From Arion vulgaris (Eukaryota > Mollusca > Gastropoda > Stylommatophora > Arionidae): a DNA stretch of 64,000 bases. This document shows, one piece after another, positions 54,916 through 64,000 of this stretch (its first letter is position 1; each line of letters begins with the position of its first letter). The stretch is from NCBI GenBank assembly GCA_020796225.1, contig CM036755.1:59532652-59596651 (forward strand), given 5' to 3'. A model generated the notes under the pieces. That model did not search any database, was not told the origin of the DNA, and was given only the letters and a program-made list of their open reading frames with translations. Position numbers and translations under genes: made by a program.

Positions 54916-55783
54916 TCAGTAAGACACCAAAGGATAGTTGGGGAAGACAGAACGGGTCTCAGGATCTGATGTAAGGAGAGACAGATGACGGAATAAAACT
55001 TTTTTCACCAGGGAACTGTGGGGGTGGTAAGTTAAGATAAGTTTTACTCTGTCAGAGTTAGTAGTCCTATGCTGACTGGTAAGGGCCTGCTGGCGAGTGA
55101 TTTTCTGAACTCGATGCATAGCCGAGACAAGCACCCTCTCCGGGTATAGGCGCCTACGAAAGAAATCAAGTATCTCGCGAGCTCTCTCAAGAAAATCATC
55201 GTCCTCACTACAAAGGCGAAGTAGGCGTAAGAGCTGCGAGAATGGCAAAGAGTCACGACAAGCCCGGGGATGGGAAGAAGTATAGAGGAGAAAACTATGT
55301 GCATCAGTAGGCTTGTAATATACTGATGTAGTGATAGCGGATAGGCGTAAGGTGATAGTAATGTCAAGAAAGTTGACACAAGTAGTGGAGATGTGAGAAG
55401 TAAAACGAATAGAAGGGTTGAAAACATTAATGAAATTAATGAAGCGTGACAAATCGGCTTCAGGCATATCAGTGATGCCAATACAGTCATCAATGTATCT
55501 GTGATAGACAGACGGAAGGGGCCATCATATGTAGTCCATACTAGGTGTTCAAGATAACCCATGAAAAGACAAGCATAACTAGGTCCCATTTTAGTACCCA
55601 TGGCAACCCCACTGATCTGCTCAAAGAATTGGTCATTAAACTGAAAGGAGTTAAGAGTGAGAACTAGTTTCGCATAACGAAGGAGAGCAGAAGTTGACAC
55701 AAGTGGATTAGTTCTCCTATTGAGAAAGAACTGGAGAGCTATAAGGCCGTCAGAATGAGGTATAGAAGTGTACAATGAGCCCT
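54916..55783 (-). pseudogene. Penelope-type RT of PLE5, partial
   Basis: 55775-55044 begins in motif A (YTSIPHSDGLIALQFF) and holds SGVAMGTKMGPSYACLFMG. A frameshift near 55520 moves the YIDD box out of frame, and 55467-54916 (MPEADLSRFINFINVFNP.., HSSLVKKVLFRHL) continues the thumb. The RT fingers and most of the N-terminal domain are deleted. Confidence 0.85.
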
Positions 55784-55889
55784 AGGGTATAATGGTCCTG
55801 CAGATGGGTGAAAGTTAGAGGTAAAGCCTTTGGGAATAACCCTAAGTCGCTGACATGTAAAAGAAAATTTCGATGAGAACAAAAGCGGT

Positions 55890-56215
55890 TCACATGCGAG
55901 TCCCGTAATCTTATCTATGCCATTATCTGTAAGCGGTGTAACAAGGCTTATATCGGCGAGACAGGCAAGAGGCTCAGTGACCGATTCGCCCAACACTTAC
56001 GCGACATACGCCAATGCTCTGTGACCCTGTAGCCACCCATTTCAATGATACTGGCCATTTAGGTGCTCACGATGTCCAGGTCACAGCCATCCGATCATGT
56101 TCCTCGGATGATCGCAGTCGATTTGCTCTGGAGAATCGGTTGATTTCTTTGCATGGTACCTTGCGACCACGCGGGCTCAACGTATTACATTCTTATGCTT
56201 CTTAGTACTTTCTCT
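55890..56215 (+). pseudogene. GIY-YIG fragment of the inverted PLE5 half
   Basis: The plus strand starts at the TCESRNLIYAIICKRCNKAY part. A base lost at 56027 (gaccctgtag) shifts the frame before VATHFNDTGHLGAHDVQVTA (56014-56205). Confidence 0.8.
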
Positions 56216-56667
56216 TCCCATGCTTTGTAATCTATATGGGTATATGTTGAATGTATTCATGTTATATTCCATTCTTATGCTTCTTAGTACTTTCTCTTCC
56301 CATGCTTTGTAATCTATATAGGTATATGTTGCATGTATTCAAGTTATATATTTACTAGATGTTTCATTGTTTCTTTTCCTTTCTATTTCTAGTTTTTATG
56401 TGTGTTTTTGTGTTACATTTATTTCGTTATTCGTTTTTATTCCAGATTTTTCTTAGATACGTTTGTATTTGGTCGTCCATTTGTGTTTCATTTTAATTTG
56501 TCACTCCTGTTTGTTCGTTTGCTTGATAGAGGCCTTGTTGGTCGAAACGTTGCTGTATTTTGTCATTGTTTTTGTAATTTGTAAAACAACAGTACTTTGT
56601 AATTACGTATCCTTTATAGGACGTTGCTCTCTTTGCAGCACATCTGAAATTCACTCTGTTGATACAT

Positions 56668-57069
56668 ACATTAAGAAAAATACATTGACGTGAAAACTAT
56701 AGGGTATGTGAGAGGACAGACATACCTTCACATTATGTATTATAACATTTTTAAATTATAATTATAGGTGGTATGTACATCATATGCTATTTTGACATTC
56801 TTTGCACTTCTTCTGATTGTGAAATCCACTGCACGATGAAGAGGAGGGTGGGGGTGGGGGTTAAAACATATATTTTCAAAGAAATTAATTATTATTTTAA
56901 TACCTAATTACAATGCATACGTTGCTTATCATTGAAAACAATATCTTTTGCAACATATGACCTAATTGTGTGACAATATGTTTGTTAGTAGTTTTACTGT
57001 TCATTTTTACAAAGAAAATACTTGTTCTGGGTGAGTCTCCCGTATTGATATCTTCATTGTACTCGGGAA
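56668..57069. other. Intergenic; nothing recognised
   Basis: AT-rich DNA with a g-rich word (gaggagggtgggggtggggg) at 56840-56859. No supported frame. Confidence 0.4.
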
Positions 57070-57195
57070 AATGTTCATATCTGATCGGATCTCCAACATC
57101 GTCCAGCAACTAACCATACCTGATCGGATCTCCAGCATCGTCCAGCAACTAACCATACCTGATCGGATCTCCAGCATCGTCCAGCAACTAACCAT
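57070..57195. repeat. 39-bp tandem repeat, about 3 units
   Basis: The unit is atcggatctccagcatcgtc then cagcaactaaccatacctg. Confidence 0.9.
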
Positions 57196-57289
57196 ACCAG
57201 TACGATTTGATTCATGATCCTACCCACACGTCTGTTATGCTATTTATTTCTGACCACTAATTTTCAATCCAAACTCCTGCAATCTACAT

Positions 57290-57750
57290 GTTGACGTTGA
57301 TTGGTTTAGTGGAAAATGTTTTTGCAGTCAAACTCTATGATTGCGTTCAGATTATCAGATTTATCAAATGTCTGACATTTGCGATTTGGTAGCATAGCCT
57401 GCCGGCACGTCCGCTTTGTCATTGCCATCGACACCGATGTGTCCTGGAACGAAGATGAACGAATTTTGTTTATTGTCGACACTTGTAGGGATTCATTCAT
57501 TTTTCTGCGCAGCAAATCAGTATACACTTTTTGGATCATACTCAATGAATAATTCAGAATGCACGAATGAGTGTAGTTTGTTACTTAAGTCAGAGTATGG
57601 TCTTAGCGACTGCCAGTACTTCCATTGTCATGCTACTTGTTCTCATACTGAATACACCACTGACTTACATAACAGTTATGCCGTATGAGCTTGCAGAGAA
57701 GGATCGTGCGCATTTTTGGTGGAAAACTACAGATCCATCCGTGTAGATCA
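57290..57750 (-). pseudogene. RNase H-type LINE fragment
   Basis: The minus strand across two frames gives IYTDGSVVFH (first Asp), SSMTMEVLAVA (Glu) and FIFVPGHIGVDGNDKADVPAG (the final His/Asp region of RNase H). Frameshifts and stops separate them. It represents a third RNase H-bearing LINE lineage in the window, beside 16240 and 18350, because the residues differ considerably. Confidence 0.75.
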
Positions 57751-58009
57751 TACAATCTCCATAACTATATGTTTTATTAATGACAAACTTAAGGTATGCA
57801 TCCACTGTCACGACATTCCTCTTTTACAACCATTTTTGAAGATATTTCTTATCTTCGTCTTCTTCTTCAAACGCTCCACATCGACCACTTATTAACCACT
57901 CTGCGTGATTTGTATGTGATCTGACCCTAAGAGCGATTGTACGTTGTGCCAGTTATGCGCTTCAAGTAAGCCAGAAAACATCCGATTTCTGCGCTTCCTT
58001 TTTATTTAT

Positions 58010-58105
58010 TAGGTAGCTTCCTAGGGCCTACATCAGTCGCCTCTTACGACATGCATTGTAGGTTGCAGTGGTACTATTCTTTCCTTCCCTTGAGGGCCCC
58101 GGTAC
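58010..58105 (+). repeat. Dispersed motif R, copy 4
   Basis: Contains agtcgcctcttacgacatgc, attgtaggttgcagtggtac, tattctttccttccc and gagggccccggtacc. It is the longest and clearest copy. Similarity to the 20370 copy reaches upstream to catccgattt at 57979. Confidence 0.65.
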
Positions 58106-58684
58106 CATACGTGCGCTTGAAGATGGTTGAAATGGTGTTCCCGAAAATTAAATGCATTGGTATCTATCCCTCCACATAGTCAATATTGATGATTGCACAT
58201 ACCAGCTGCACTGTGTTTACAGCACGACCTACCCAAGATTTGATCCTCTTTATCCGACTCACTTCTGACACCGAGTACCTCGAGTAGTGTATGATCCATT
58301 TCAGCAGTTACTTTAAGATATACAAGAGTTCTAGTTATCTATATTATCTACTATATCGTCTCTACTACATTCTCTAATAATCAATGAGAAATGAGAAATC
58401 TCATGGCGTCGCTGAGTGTATCTCTAATACCAGCCAGAATTATTTGCACATCTTCAATCTGTATTTTCTCCAGTCGTTCCATGTATGTTTTATTAAAAGT
58501 GAGGATGCACATCTCATATTCGGTATTTGAAAGGATGAGAACTTGATGCAGGATGACAAGCAACGGTTGCTCGATATTAGCAGCCGCCGTGATTATCATT
58601 GACAATGACAGACTTTACTGACCTTGACAATGACATGTTCAAGTTTTCTCTTTAAATATTCTACCTTGGTATATGTGCTATCTT
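58106..58684. other. Intergenic; nothing recognised
   Basis: No supported gene or repeat. A 74-codon minus frame (58381-58605) contains YMERLEKIQIEDVQIILAGI, which slightly recalls LINE RT text ('LE.IQ..A.RII.G') and is too short to call. Confidence 0.35.
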
Positions 58685-58885
58685 CAAGTTAGTGTCACTC
58701 GCTACTTATGTGTGTGGTGCTGGTTCAATTCCCCAGTGATAGTGAAATTGTTAGAAACCGTAACGACTCTCAGGTCTCAGAAAAGCACCGGGAAGTAAAG
58801 ACGACCAGCGTGATGATGACCATATCAGCCATCGTTTGTCCAAGAGTAATAGACACAAACAATAGCAACGTATTATCCACTAACT
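58685..58885 (+). mobile_element. SINE family A-like, diverged copy
   Basis: B-box-like tggttcaattcccc at 58721. Body words gactctcaggtc, gggaagtaaagacg, 'accagcgtgatgatgacc' and cagccatcgtttgtcc align in order with copy 2 at 39241. The A box is poor. Confidence 0.55.
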
Positions 58886-58959
58886 GCATGTTATGAAAAC
58901 CAGTTATTTTAGTTTTAGTTACTATATATTTAATATTACCTGTTCTTGTACCGAGACGT

Positions 58960-59462
58960 GTTATGTTTAATCTTACCTGTTCATGTACATGAGGTGTTAT
59001 GTTTTATCTTACCTGTTCATGTACGTGATGTGTTATGTTTTATCTTACCTGTTCATGAACGTGATGTGTTATGTTTTATCTTACCTGTTCATGAACGTGA
59101 TGTGTTATGTTTTATCTTACCTGTTCATGAACGTGATGTGTTATGTTTTATCTTACCTGCTCATGTACATGATGTGTTATGTTTAATCTTACCTGCTCAT
59201 GTACGTGATGTGTTATGTTTTATCTTACCTGCTCATGTACGTGAAGTGCTATATTTTATCTTACCTGCTCATGTACGTGAAGTGTTATGTTTTATCTTAC
59301 CTGTTCATGAACGTGATGCGTTATATTTAATTGTATCTGCTCATGTACGTGATGTGTTATGTTTTATCTTACCTGTTCATGTAAATGATGTGTTATGTTT
59401 TATCTTACCTGTTCATGTAAATGATGTGTTGTGTTTTATCTTACCTGTTCATGTACGTGGCC
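58960..59462. repeat. 36-bp minisatellite, about 14 units
   Basis: The unit is cttacctgttcatgtacgtg plus atgtgttatgttttat (36 bp). The plus frame stays open for 175 codons with a 12-residue hydrophobic repeat (HVRDVLCFILPV). The frame is a product of the period being divisible by three; I see no independent evidence for a protein. Confidence 0.95.
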
Positions 59463-59829
59463 GAACGTCTTAAGGACATGCTTTATTAGTACACCAGGTA
59501 AAGATGCCATCATCACAGCCACATCTATTGCAACTATCTTTAGCTTTAGGTACACCAGCGCCAGATGGGAACGACTAGAAGAAACGATAACATACATGAG
59601 TAAGGGGCTACACTATGAACAAGTGACTTAAATGTTTGGAAGAATGTGTGCGTGAGTGTGCGTGCGCGTGTGCGTGTGGCGTACGTTGTGCATGTGTGTA
59701 AGTTGCGTATGTGTGTGAGTGTTTGTGAACAAAAGCTTAATTCTTATATAAATGTTTTAAATTTAGATTTGAAAACATGGAATTGCTGAAATATAATAGC
59801 CGTCAACACAAGACATGATGATAACATCC
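59463..59829. other. Intergenic with a gt-rich run
   Basis: gtgtgcgtg-type purine/pyrimidine alternation at 59646-59722. No gene supported. Confidence 0.4.
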
Positions 59830-59995
59830 TCAGACGTGTGTTATTGCACCTCTCTGATGTGTGCGCAGGTGAGTATAGAGTCCAATACTGGAACACGTTT
59901 CCCATCCACAGTTGAAGCATACATGATCAAAGTTAACCATGTGGGTGTTGTGTGTTCTCTCGTTTTTGAGCATCTCGTTTCTCTTTGCTCCTTAG
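59830..59995 (-). pseudogene. LINE zinc-finger-like C-terminal remnant
   Basis: A minus frame reads 'VCFNCGWETCSSIGLYTHLRTHQR', resembling the C2H2 finger ('C..CGR.C.S.IGL..H.R.H') near the end of some LINE proteins. No other LINE part is visible beside it, so the call is tentative. Confidence 0.45.
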
Positions 59996-60236
59996 CAGTA
60001 CGACAATTCTCAACTATACGAACTCCTTGTTTGTTACAGCCACACATTTATCGATCTTACACTAGGGATTACCATCACATGATCTCTATATTCAAGAATG
60101 TTTTAGAGACACTTTAGGATTGTGTTTAAAGCGTTTCCTATCCACCAAATGATTATCCATCAAACTCGCAATACACCAACTGTTTTAGAATGTTTACTTA
60201 CAGCATCCGTGCTATGTATATGCCAGTGCTGTTTAA

Positions 60237-60951
60237 GGGGTTAAGCTTTGGAAAAACAATAGTTTTCTTTATTAATTAAGTTAAAGCAATTATTTTATAA
60301 TGGGCATGTTATGCTAAGAATGTAGATCTTTTGTAATGTTTAAAAAAACATTGCATGGTTGCCATGACAACATCGGCTATCTTTAAATCAATACATATTA
60401 TTAGAATCCTAAAATTTACATAATAAACAAATTTAGTGAGAAATAAAGGGGGTGGATTCATAAGTACATTTAAAGCTACAGGTATATTTATATTCTATTA
60501 AATCTCATGAAATATATATATATATTTTTTTTAAACTTATGATTGCTCAAAAAATGGCACAAAATGTATGTTCATTTCACATTGAAAATTAATTTTTTTA
60601 AACACATTTTCACAAACATGTAATTTGATATTGACCTGTAGCTATAATATGATATGGTGCATATTCACCTCAAATTTCGTTTATCTATGTTTAGTATTAG
60701 TTAAAACTCGGGGATTTCGACACAAAAATGGGGAAAAATGATTTTGAGAAAACTCAATTTTAAACTTTAAATTTGAAGAAAAAAGAGGTTGGAATTGGGC
60801 ATTTCTTATTAATGTTGTAATGCTAATACACAAACAAAACAACATAATTGTGTGTGTAATAGATAGTACGAATGTTGTACTATATAGAACTAAACACTTT
60901 GAAAAATCGATGTTTTTGACTGAGCTAAAATTTTCTAGAGAGCTAATACCC
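60237..60951. mobile_element. Second TTAA-flanked element, 715 bp
   Basis: TTAA occurs at 60233-60236 and 60952-60955. The ends are imperfect inverted repeats: ggggttaagctttgg at the left, and gggtattagctctctag read on the complementary strand at the right. The interior is strongly AT-rich and has no frame. The pattern suggests a small piggyBac-like non-autonomous element. In AT-rich DNA TTAA is common, so confidence is limited. Confidence 0.45.
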
Positions 60952-61020
60952 TTAATCTTATTGTATACTGAAGTGCATTTGACTTAAGTTTGTGGCTGTG
61001 CGGGCGCCATGCGGCGAATG

Positions 61021-61075
61021 TAATAATAATACAAATAATAATAATAATAATAAAGATAATAATAATATAATTATT
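61021..61075. repeat. (taa)n microsatellite
   Basis: Imperfect aat/taa run of about 50 bp. Confidence 0.9.
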
Positions 61076-61149
61076 CATAAAAACTAATAACTGATAAACA
61101 CTTCATACGTACGTATAATCCTAATGTTTACTTACAAAACAAAATGTGT

Positions 61150-61540
61150 TGTTACATTTTATATAATTAGTGGGAAATTTAGCTAAAGATATAGAAAGCA
61201 AGTTGAGTGTATTTGAAAATAGATGTCTGCTAAAAATAACGAACATAAAATTGAACGAATTCAGGAGAAGTGATGAAATCAGAGACATGTCTGATCAACC
61301 ACTAGGGACAACTGTTATAAGAAGGAGAAGATGGAGATATGTTGGACACACCTTGAGAAGAAATGATCAAAGAATGTCAAAGCAGGCACTGAAGTGGGAT
61401 GCAGAGGGGTCAAGAAAGAGAGGACGACCTAATGAGACCCTGAAATGAATTTTGCTGAGAGAGGAAAGAAAGATCGGTCGCAGTTCCATGGAGGAGATTG
61501 GGTGAGTTGCACAGGACAAAGCCATATTTTTTTTTCCCTA
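61150..61540 (+). pseudogene. LINE RT C-terminal fragment
   Basis: The 92-codon frame reads ESKLSVFENRCLLKITNIKL, then RRRRWRYVGHTLRRND and GSRKRGRPNETLK, the 'FE..CLR.I' to 'RRWRWIGH.LR' to 'G.RKRGRP..T' series of LINE proteins. Coding continues past a stop as 'MEEIG.VAQDK', where AQDR is usual. Confidence 0.8.
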
Positions 61541-61559
61541 TCCAGAAGCACTTGAGCTT

Positions 61560-61730
61560 TTCAGCTCTTCGGCTCCGTGCCATGAACATGGTAACCCTTC
61601 GGTTCGGTGCCACGAACACCGTGAATCTGGGGAATCTGTGGCTTTTATGTCTGCCCACGGAATTGAACCCTTACATACAGAGAGCTAGTCACCCACAGTC
61701 CAACGCGCTACGAACACGCTGGGCACGCGG
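61560..61730 (-). mobile_element. tRNA-derived SINE-like sequence, minus strand
   Basis: The minus strand shows an A-box-like gtagcgcgttggact (about 61713) and a B box agggttcaattccgtgg (about 61660). A body with paired words cggtgttcgtggcacc / catgttcatggcacgg at 61575-61620 follows. No second copy was seen in the window. Confidence 0.5.
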
Positions 61731-61769
61731 GCGACAGAGCCATATAGAGAAATTGTTTGCAGGCCCTAT

Positions 61770-62334
61770 GTAACATATAACGGTACGAGAGGAATTATTA
61801 TTATGGTTATAGGTTTTTGAAACTATTTCCATTTCCATCTAAACTAAATTGAGTTAGTTTGAACAAGAGTAAATGAACAGGTTACTGATGATTAAACAAA
61901 TATATGCAAATATCCCGATGTCAACAAGATTATACTTAAAAACACCAGGTAGAAATTGACAAACATTGATGGGTTCAATGGGAGGACAATGCGATCAAAG
62001 AAGAAGGAAATTATTGGAGACTGGTTGGTTTGTATTTGGTTACAACCATGAAAAGCCATCAATACCAAACTCATCTGTCTCTTGAGTATATGATGAGAAA
62101 TGTGTTCTATATATGTTGCTGTCAACTAAATATGTACATTTGTTAATTCCTAATTTCATTTGCAAAATATCAATTTTATTTATCTCATGATATTACATAT
62201 CACCCACTTATTCTCAAATTTAAGACACCCCTGCCCTATGCTTTCAATAAAAACCTTTCCATGTGATCGGTTACTTCAAAATTATATTTTTGGAAACTCG
62301 ATAATTATGTTGTCTAAAAGCATCAACGAAACTC
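61770..62334. other. Intergenic; nothing recognised
   Basis: AT-rich DNA without a supported frame. Confidence 0.4.
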
Positions 62335-62600
62335 TAGGGACCGCTGTCGCTAAGTGGTAAATTCTTTGCTTTACGTCACGAAGATCGTGGGTTCGAATCC
62401 AGACCGCGCCATTCTATTTACGTTGGCATTTTTTTTCAGACACCCCTAGAGCATTTGTTTTTGAACTACAGAGCGCCTGCTTTGTGCAATACTCTAGGCA
62501 GGTGGCCGGAGAGGATATTTCTACGGAGAGGCACCGAGCCATATGTGGTAAAACTCGGTGCAGTGAAGCAAATCCTTCAACTTTAGGCCCTTTAGAACAA
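62335..62600 (+). mobile_element. tRNA-derived SINE, family C, with tRNA-like head
   Basis: The head has an A box (gtcgctaagtggtaaa, 62346) and B box (gggttcgaatcc, 62389). The acceptor arms do not pair, so it is not a functional tRNA gene. The body gtgcaatactctaggcaggt, ctacggagaggcaccgagcc and taaaactcggtgcagtgaag is shared with minus-strand pieces at 19863-19990 and 43800-43965. Confidence 0.75.
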
Positions 62601-63007
62601 AGAAACTGATAGATTTAATAAAACTCCTTCACCTGCATGACATGAAATGATACATACAGAGACATCGAAAATGTACTGTCATATGCAAACATTCATTGCA
62701 ATGCGGTGAAGCGCGGTGCAATAGTTTCGGAAACAATGTATGAAGTTTGATGACAAAGATTTCTAAACTAAATATAGTACAATGATTATACTTTCTTTTA
62801 CTTCATGAACAACAGGTTCACAACAAAAATGTGTCATTTTCTTTCTATCATTCACTTTCATTTCTATTTTTTTCTATATCTTACGGTGTCATCATAGACA
62901 TCTTAAAATGTATTGTCAGCCTTCTCCGCTAAGAGTGTTTTATCTTTCTCTTTATCTCGTTTCATATTAGTTCCAGATTAATATATCATTTCTATAATAG
63001 TATCTGG
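62601..63007. other. Intergenic; nothing recognised
   Basis: AT-rich, no supported feature. Confidence 0.4.
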
Positions 63008-64000
63008 TTCAATTGATATAATGTAAGACATTTAGATAATAGTGGTTAAGATGTGTATCTGATGTTCTGAGTTTCAATTGATATAATGTACGACATTTAG
63101 ATAATAGTGGTTAAGATGTGTATCTGATGTTCTGAGTTTCAATTGATATAATGTACGACATTTAGATAATAGTGGTTAAGATGTGTATCTGATGTTCTGA
63201 GTTTCAATTGATATAATGTACGACATTTAGATAATAGTGGTTAAGATGTGTATCTGATGTTCTGAGTTTCAATTGATATAATGTACGACATTTAGATAAT
63301 AGTGGTTAAGATGTGTATCTGATGTTCTGAGTTTCAATTGATATAATGTATGGCATTTAGACAATAGTGGTTAAGATGTGTATCTGATGTTCTGAGTTTC
63401 AATTGATATAATGTACGACATTTAGATAATAGTGGTTACGATGTGTATCTGATGTTCTGAGTTTCAATTGATATAATGTACGACATTTAGATAATAGTGG
63501 TTAAGATGTGTATCTGATGTTCTGAGTTTCAATTGATATAATGTACGACATTTATATAATAGTGGTTAAGATGTGTATCTGATGTTCTGAGTTTCAATTG
63601 ATATAATGTACGACATTTAGATAATAGTGGTTAAGATGTGTATCTGATGTTCTGAGTTTCAATTGATATAATGTACGACATTTAGATAATAGTGGTTAAG
63701 ATGTGTATCTGATGTTCTGAGTTTCAATTGATATAATGTACGACATTTAGATAATAGTGGTTAAGATGTGTATCTGATGTTCTGAGTTTCAATTGATATA
63801 ATGTATGACATTTAGACAATAGTGGTTAAGATGTGTATCTGATGTTCTGAGTTTCAATCGATATAATGTACGACATTTAGATAATAGTGGTTACGATGTG
63901 TATCTGATGTTCTGAGTTTCAATTGATATAATGTACGACATTTAGATAATAGTGGTTAAGATGTGTATCTGATGTTCTGAGTTTCAATTGATATAATGTA
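63008..64000. repeat. 65-bp satellite, at least 15 units, running off the window
   Basis: The unit is ttcaattgatataatgtacg, acatttagataatagtggtt, aagatgtgtatctgatgttc, tgagt (65 bp). Units are nearly identical. Two variant combinations recur 520 bp apart: 'atggcatttagacaatag' followed by 'ggttacgatg' in the next unit at about 63349-63440, and 'atgacatttagacaatag' then 'ggttacgatg' at about 63804-63895. This suggests a seven-unit higher-order repeat (455 bp). Confidence 0.95.

Larger units (their letters stand above)
53975..56605. mobile_element. Penelope-like element with inverted halves (PLE5)
   Basis: Bounded by cgtatcctttata (53962-53974 and 56606-56618). From the left, a minus-strand unit runs tail, GIY-YIG, RT and a short N-terminal leader block (55783-55885; internal deletion removes most of the N-terminal region and the RT fingers). 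A plus-strand unit then starts inside GIY-YIG (about 55890) and ends in its own tail at 56605. The two tails point outward, so about 54000-54750 and 55890-56600 form a large inverted repeat. Hairpin motifs lie at 54085-54117 and 56521-56555. Confidence 0.88.
53939..56667 (-). mobile_element. Tiny 5'-truncated LINE stub hosting PLE5
   Basis: A 10-bp duplication, gttgatacat (53939-53948 and 56658-56667), brackets only about 80 bp of LINE 3' end: catcatcaaggtgcgtatcc at the left and ataggacgttgctctctttg..attcactct at the right. It matches 2690-2755, the tail of the LINE at 2690-3545. PLE5 sits inside it. It is a remarkably short insertion, still recognisable by its duplication and (gat)n tail. 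Confidence 0.8.

Noticed and set aside
58946..59473. 175-codon plus-strand frame with hydrophobic 12-residue repeat
   Set aside because: A product of the 36-bp minisatellite. The overlapping frame at 58983-59186 is equally open, which is not expected of a real gene.
62340..62412. Possible functional tRNA gene
   Set aside because: A and B boxes are good, but the acceptor arms do not pair and no clear anticodon stem forms; the body continues as SINE family C.

Overview
This is animal nuclear DNA from a repeat-rich, AT-rich invertebrate genome. A lophotrochozoan, most likely a mollusc, is the best guess. The basis is the one recognisable host gene, a receptor tyrosine phosphatase with an EGF plus F-type-lectin-like ectodomain, and the mix of Penelope-like elements, RTE-like LINEs, an IS630/Tc1/mariner transposon with a wide D-to-E spacing, tRNA-derived SINEs and long minisatellites. 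The species cannot be named from the sequence alone. Nothing bacterial or viral was recognised.

The only convincing cellular gene is at 34863-38266 (+). It encodes a signal peptide, an EGF-like segment, a lectin/galactose-binding-like region, more EGF-like cysteines, a transmembrane helix and two tyrosine phosphatase domains. D1 keeps its catalytic residues; D2 lacks the P-loop arginine. The gene has no introns and is broken once, by an apparent 1-base deletion near 36056. It is therefore either a recently decayed retrocopy-like gene or a gene with one sequence error. A 380-bp hAT-type MITE begins 50 bp after its stop codon.

Almost everything else is transposons and tandem repeats. From 1 to 9.5 kb there are LINE fragments, a SINE and a complete-length but frameshifted DD83E transposon (4.85-7.03 kb), followed by a 1.6-kb array of 36-bp units. 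From 9.9 to 16.2 kb there are six minisatellites, a SINE and two Penelope tails facing each other. From 16.2 to 18.8 kb there are two RNase H LINE remnants, one split by a 1.44-kb TTAA-flanked element. From 21 to 29 kb there are two LINE fragments and a second DD83E copy split by a 4.0-kb Penelope-like element with a clean 14-bp target duplication. From 29 to 34.8 kb the DNA is mostly unique with small repeats. From 39.8 to 41.05 kb there is a 25-bp minisatellite. From 42.7 to 47.2 kb there are LINE fragments and a third Penelope insertion.

From 47.3 to 53.6 kb there is a three-level nest: a plus-strand LINE holds a near-full-length minus-strand EN/RT LINE (13-bp target duplication), which holds a third DD83E copy. 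From 53.9 to 56.7 kb a second nest has a LINE stub of roughly 80 bp (10-bp duplication) split by a Penelope insertion (13-bp duplication). The right end holds LINE and SINE remnants, a second TTAA-flanked element and a 65-bp satellite that runs off the window.

Every transposon reading frame I followed has at least one frameshift, stop or truncation, so no autonomous element is visible. The target duplications allow the order of insertions to be read directly. All assignments come from reading motifs by eye; no database search was possible.
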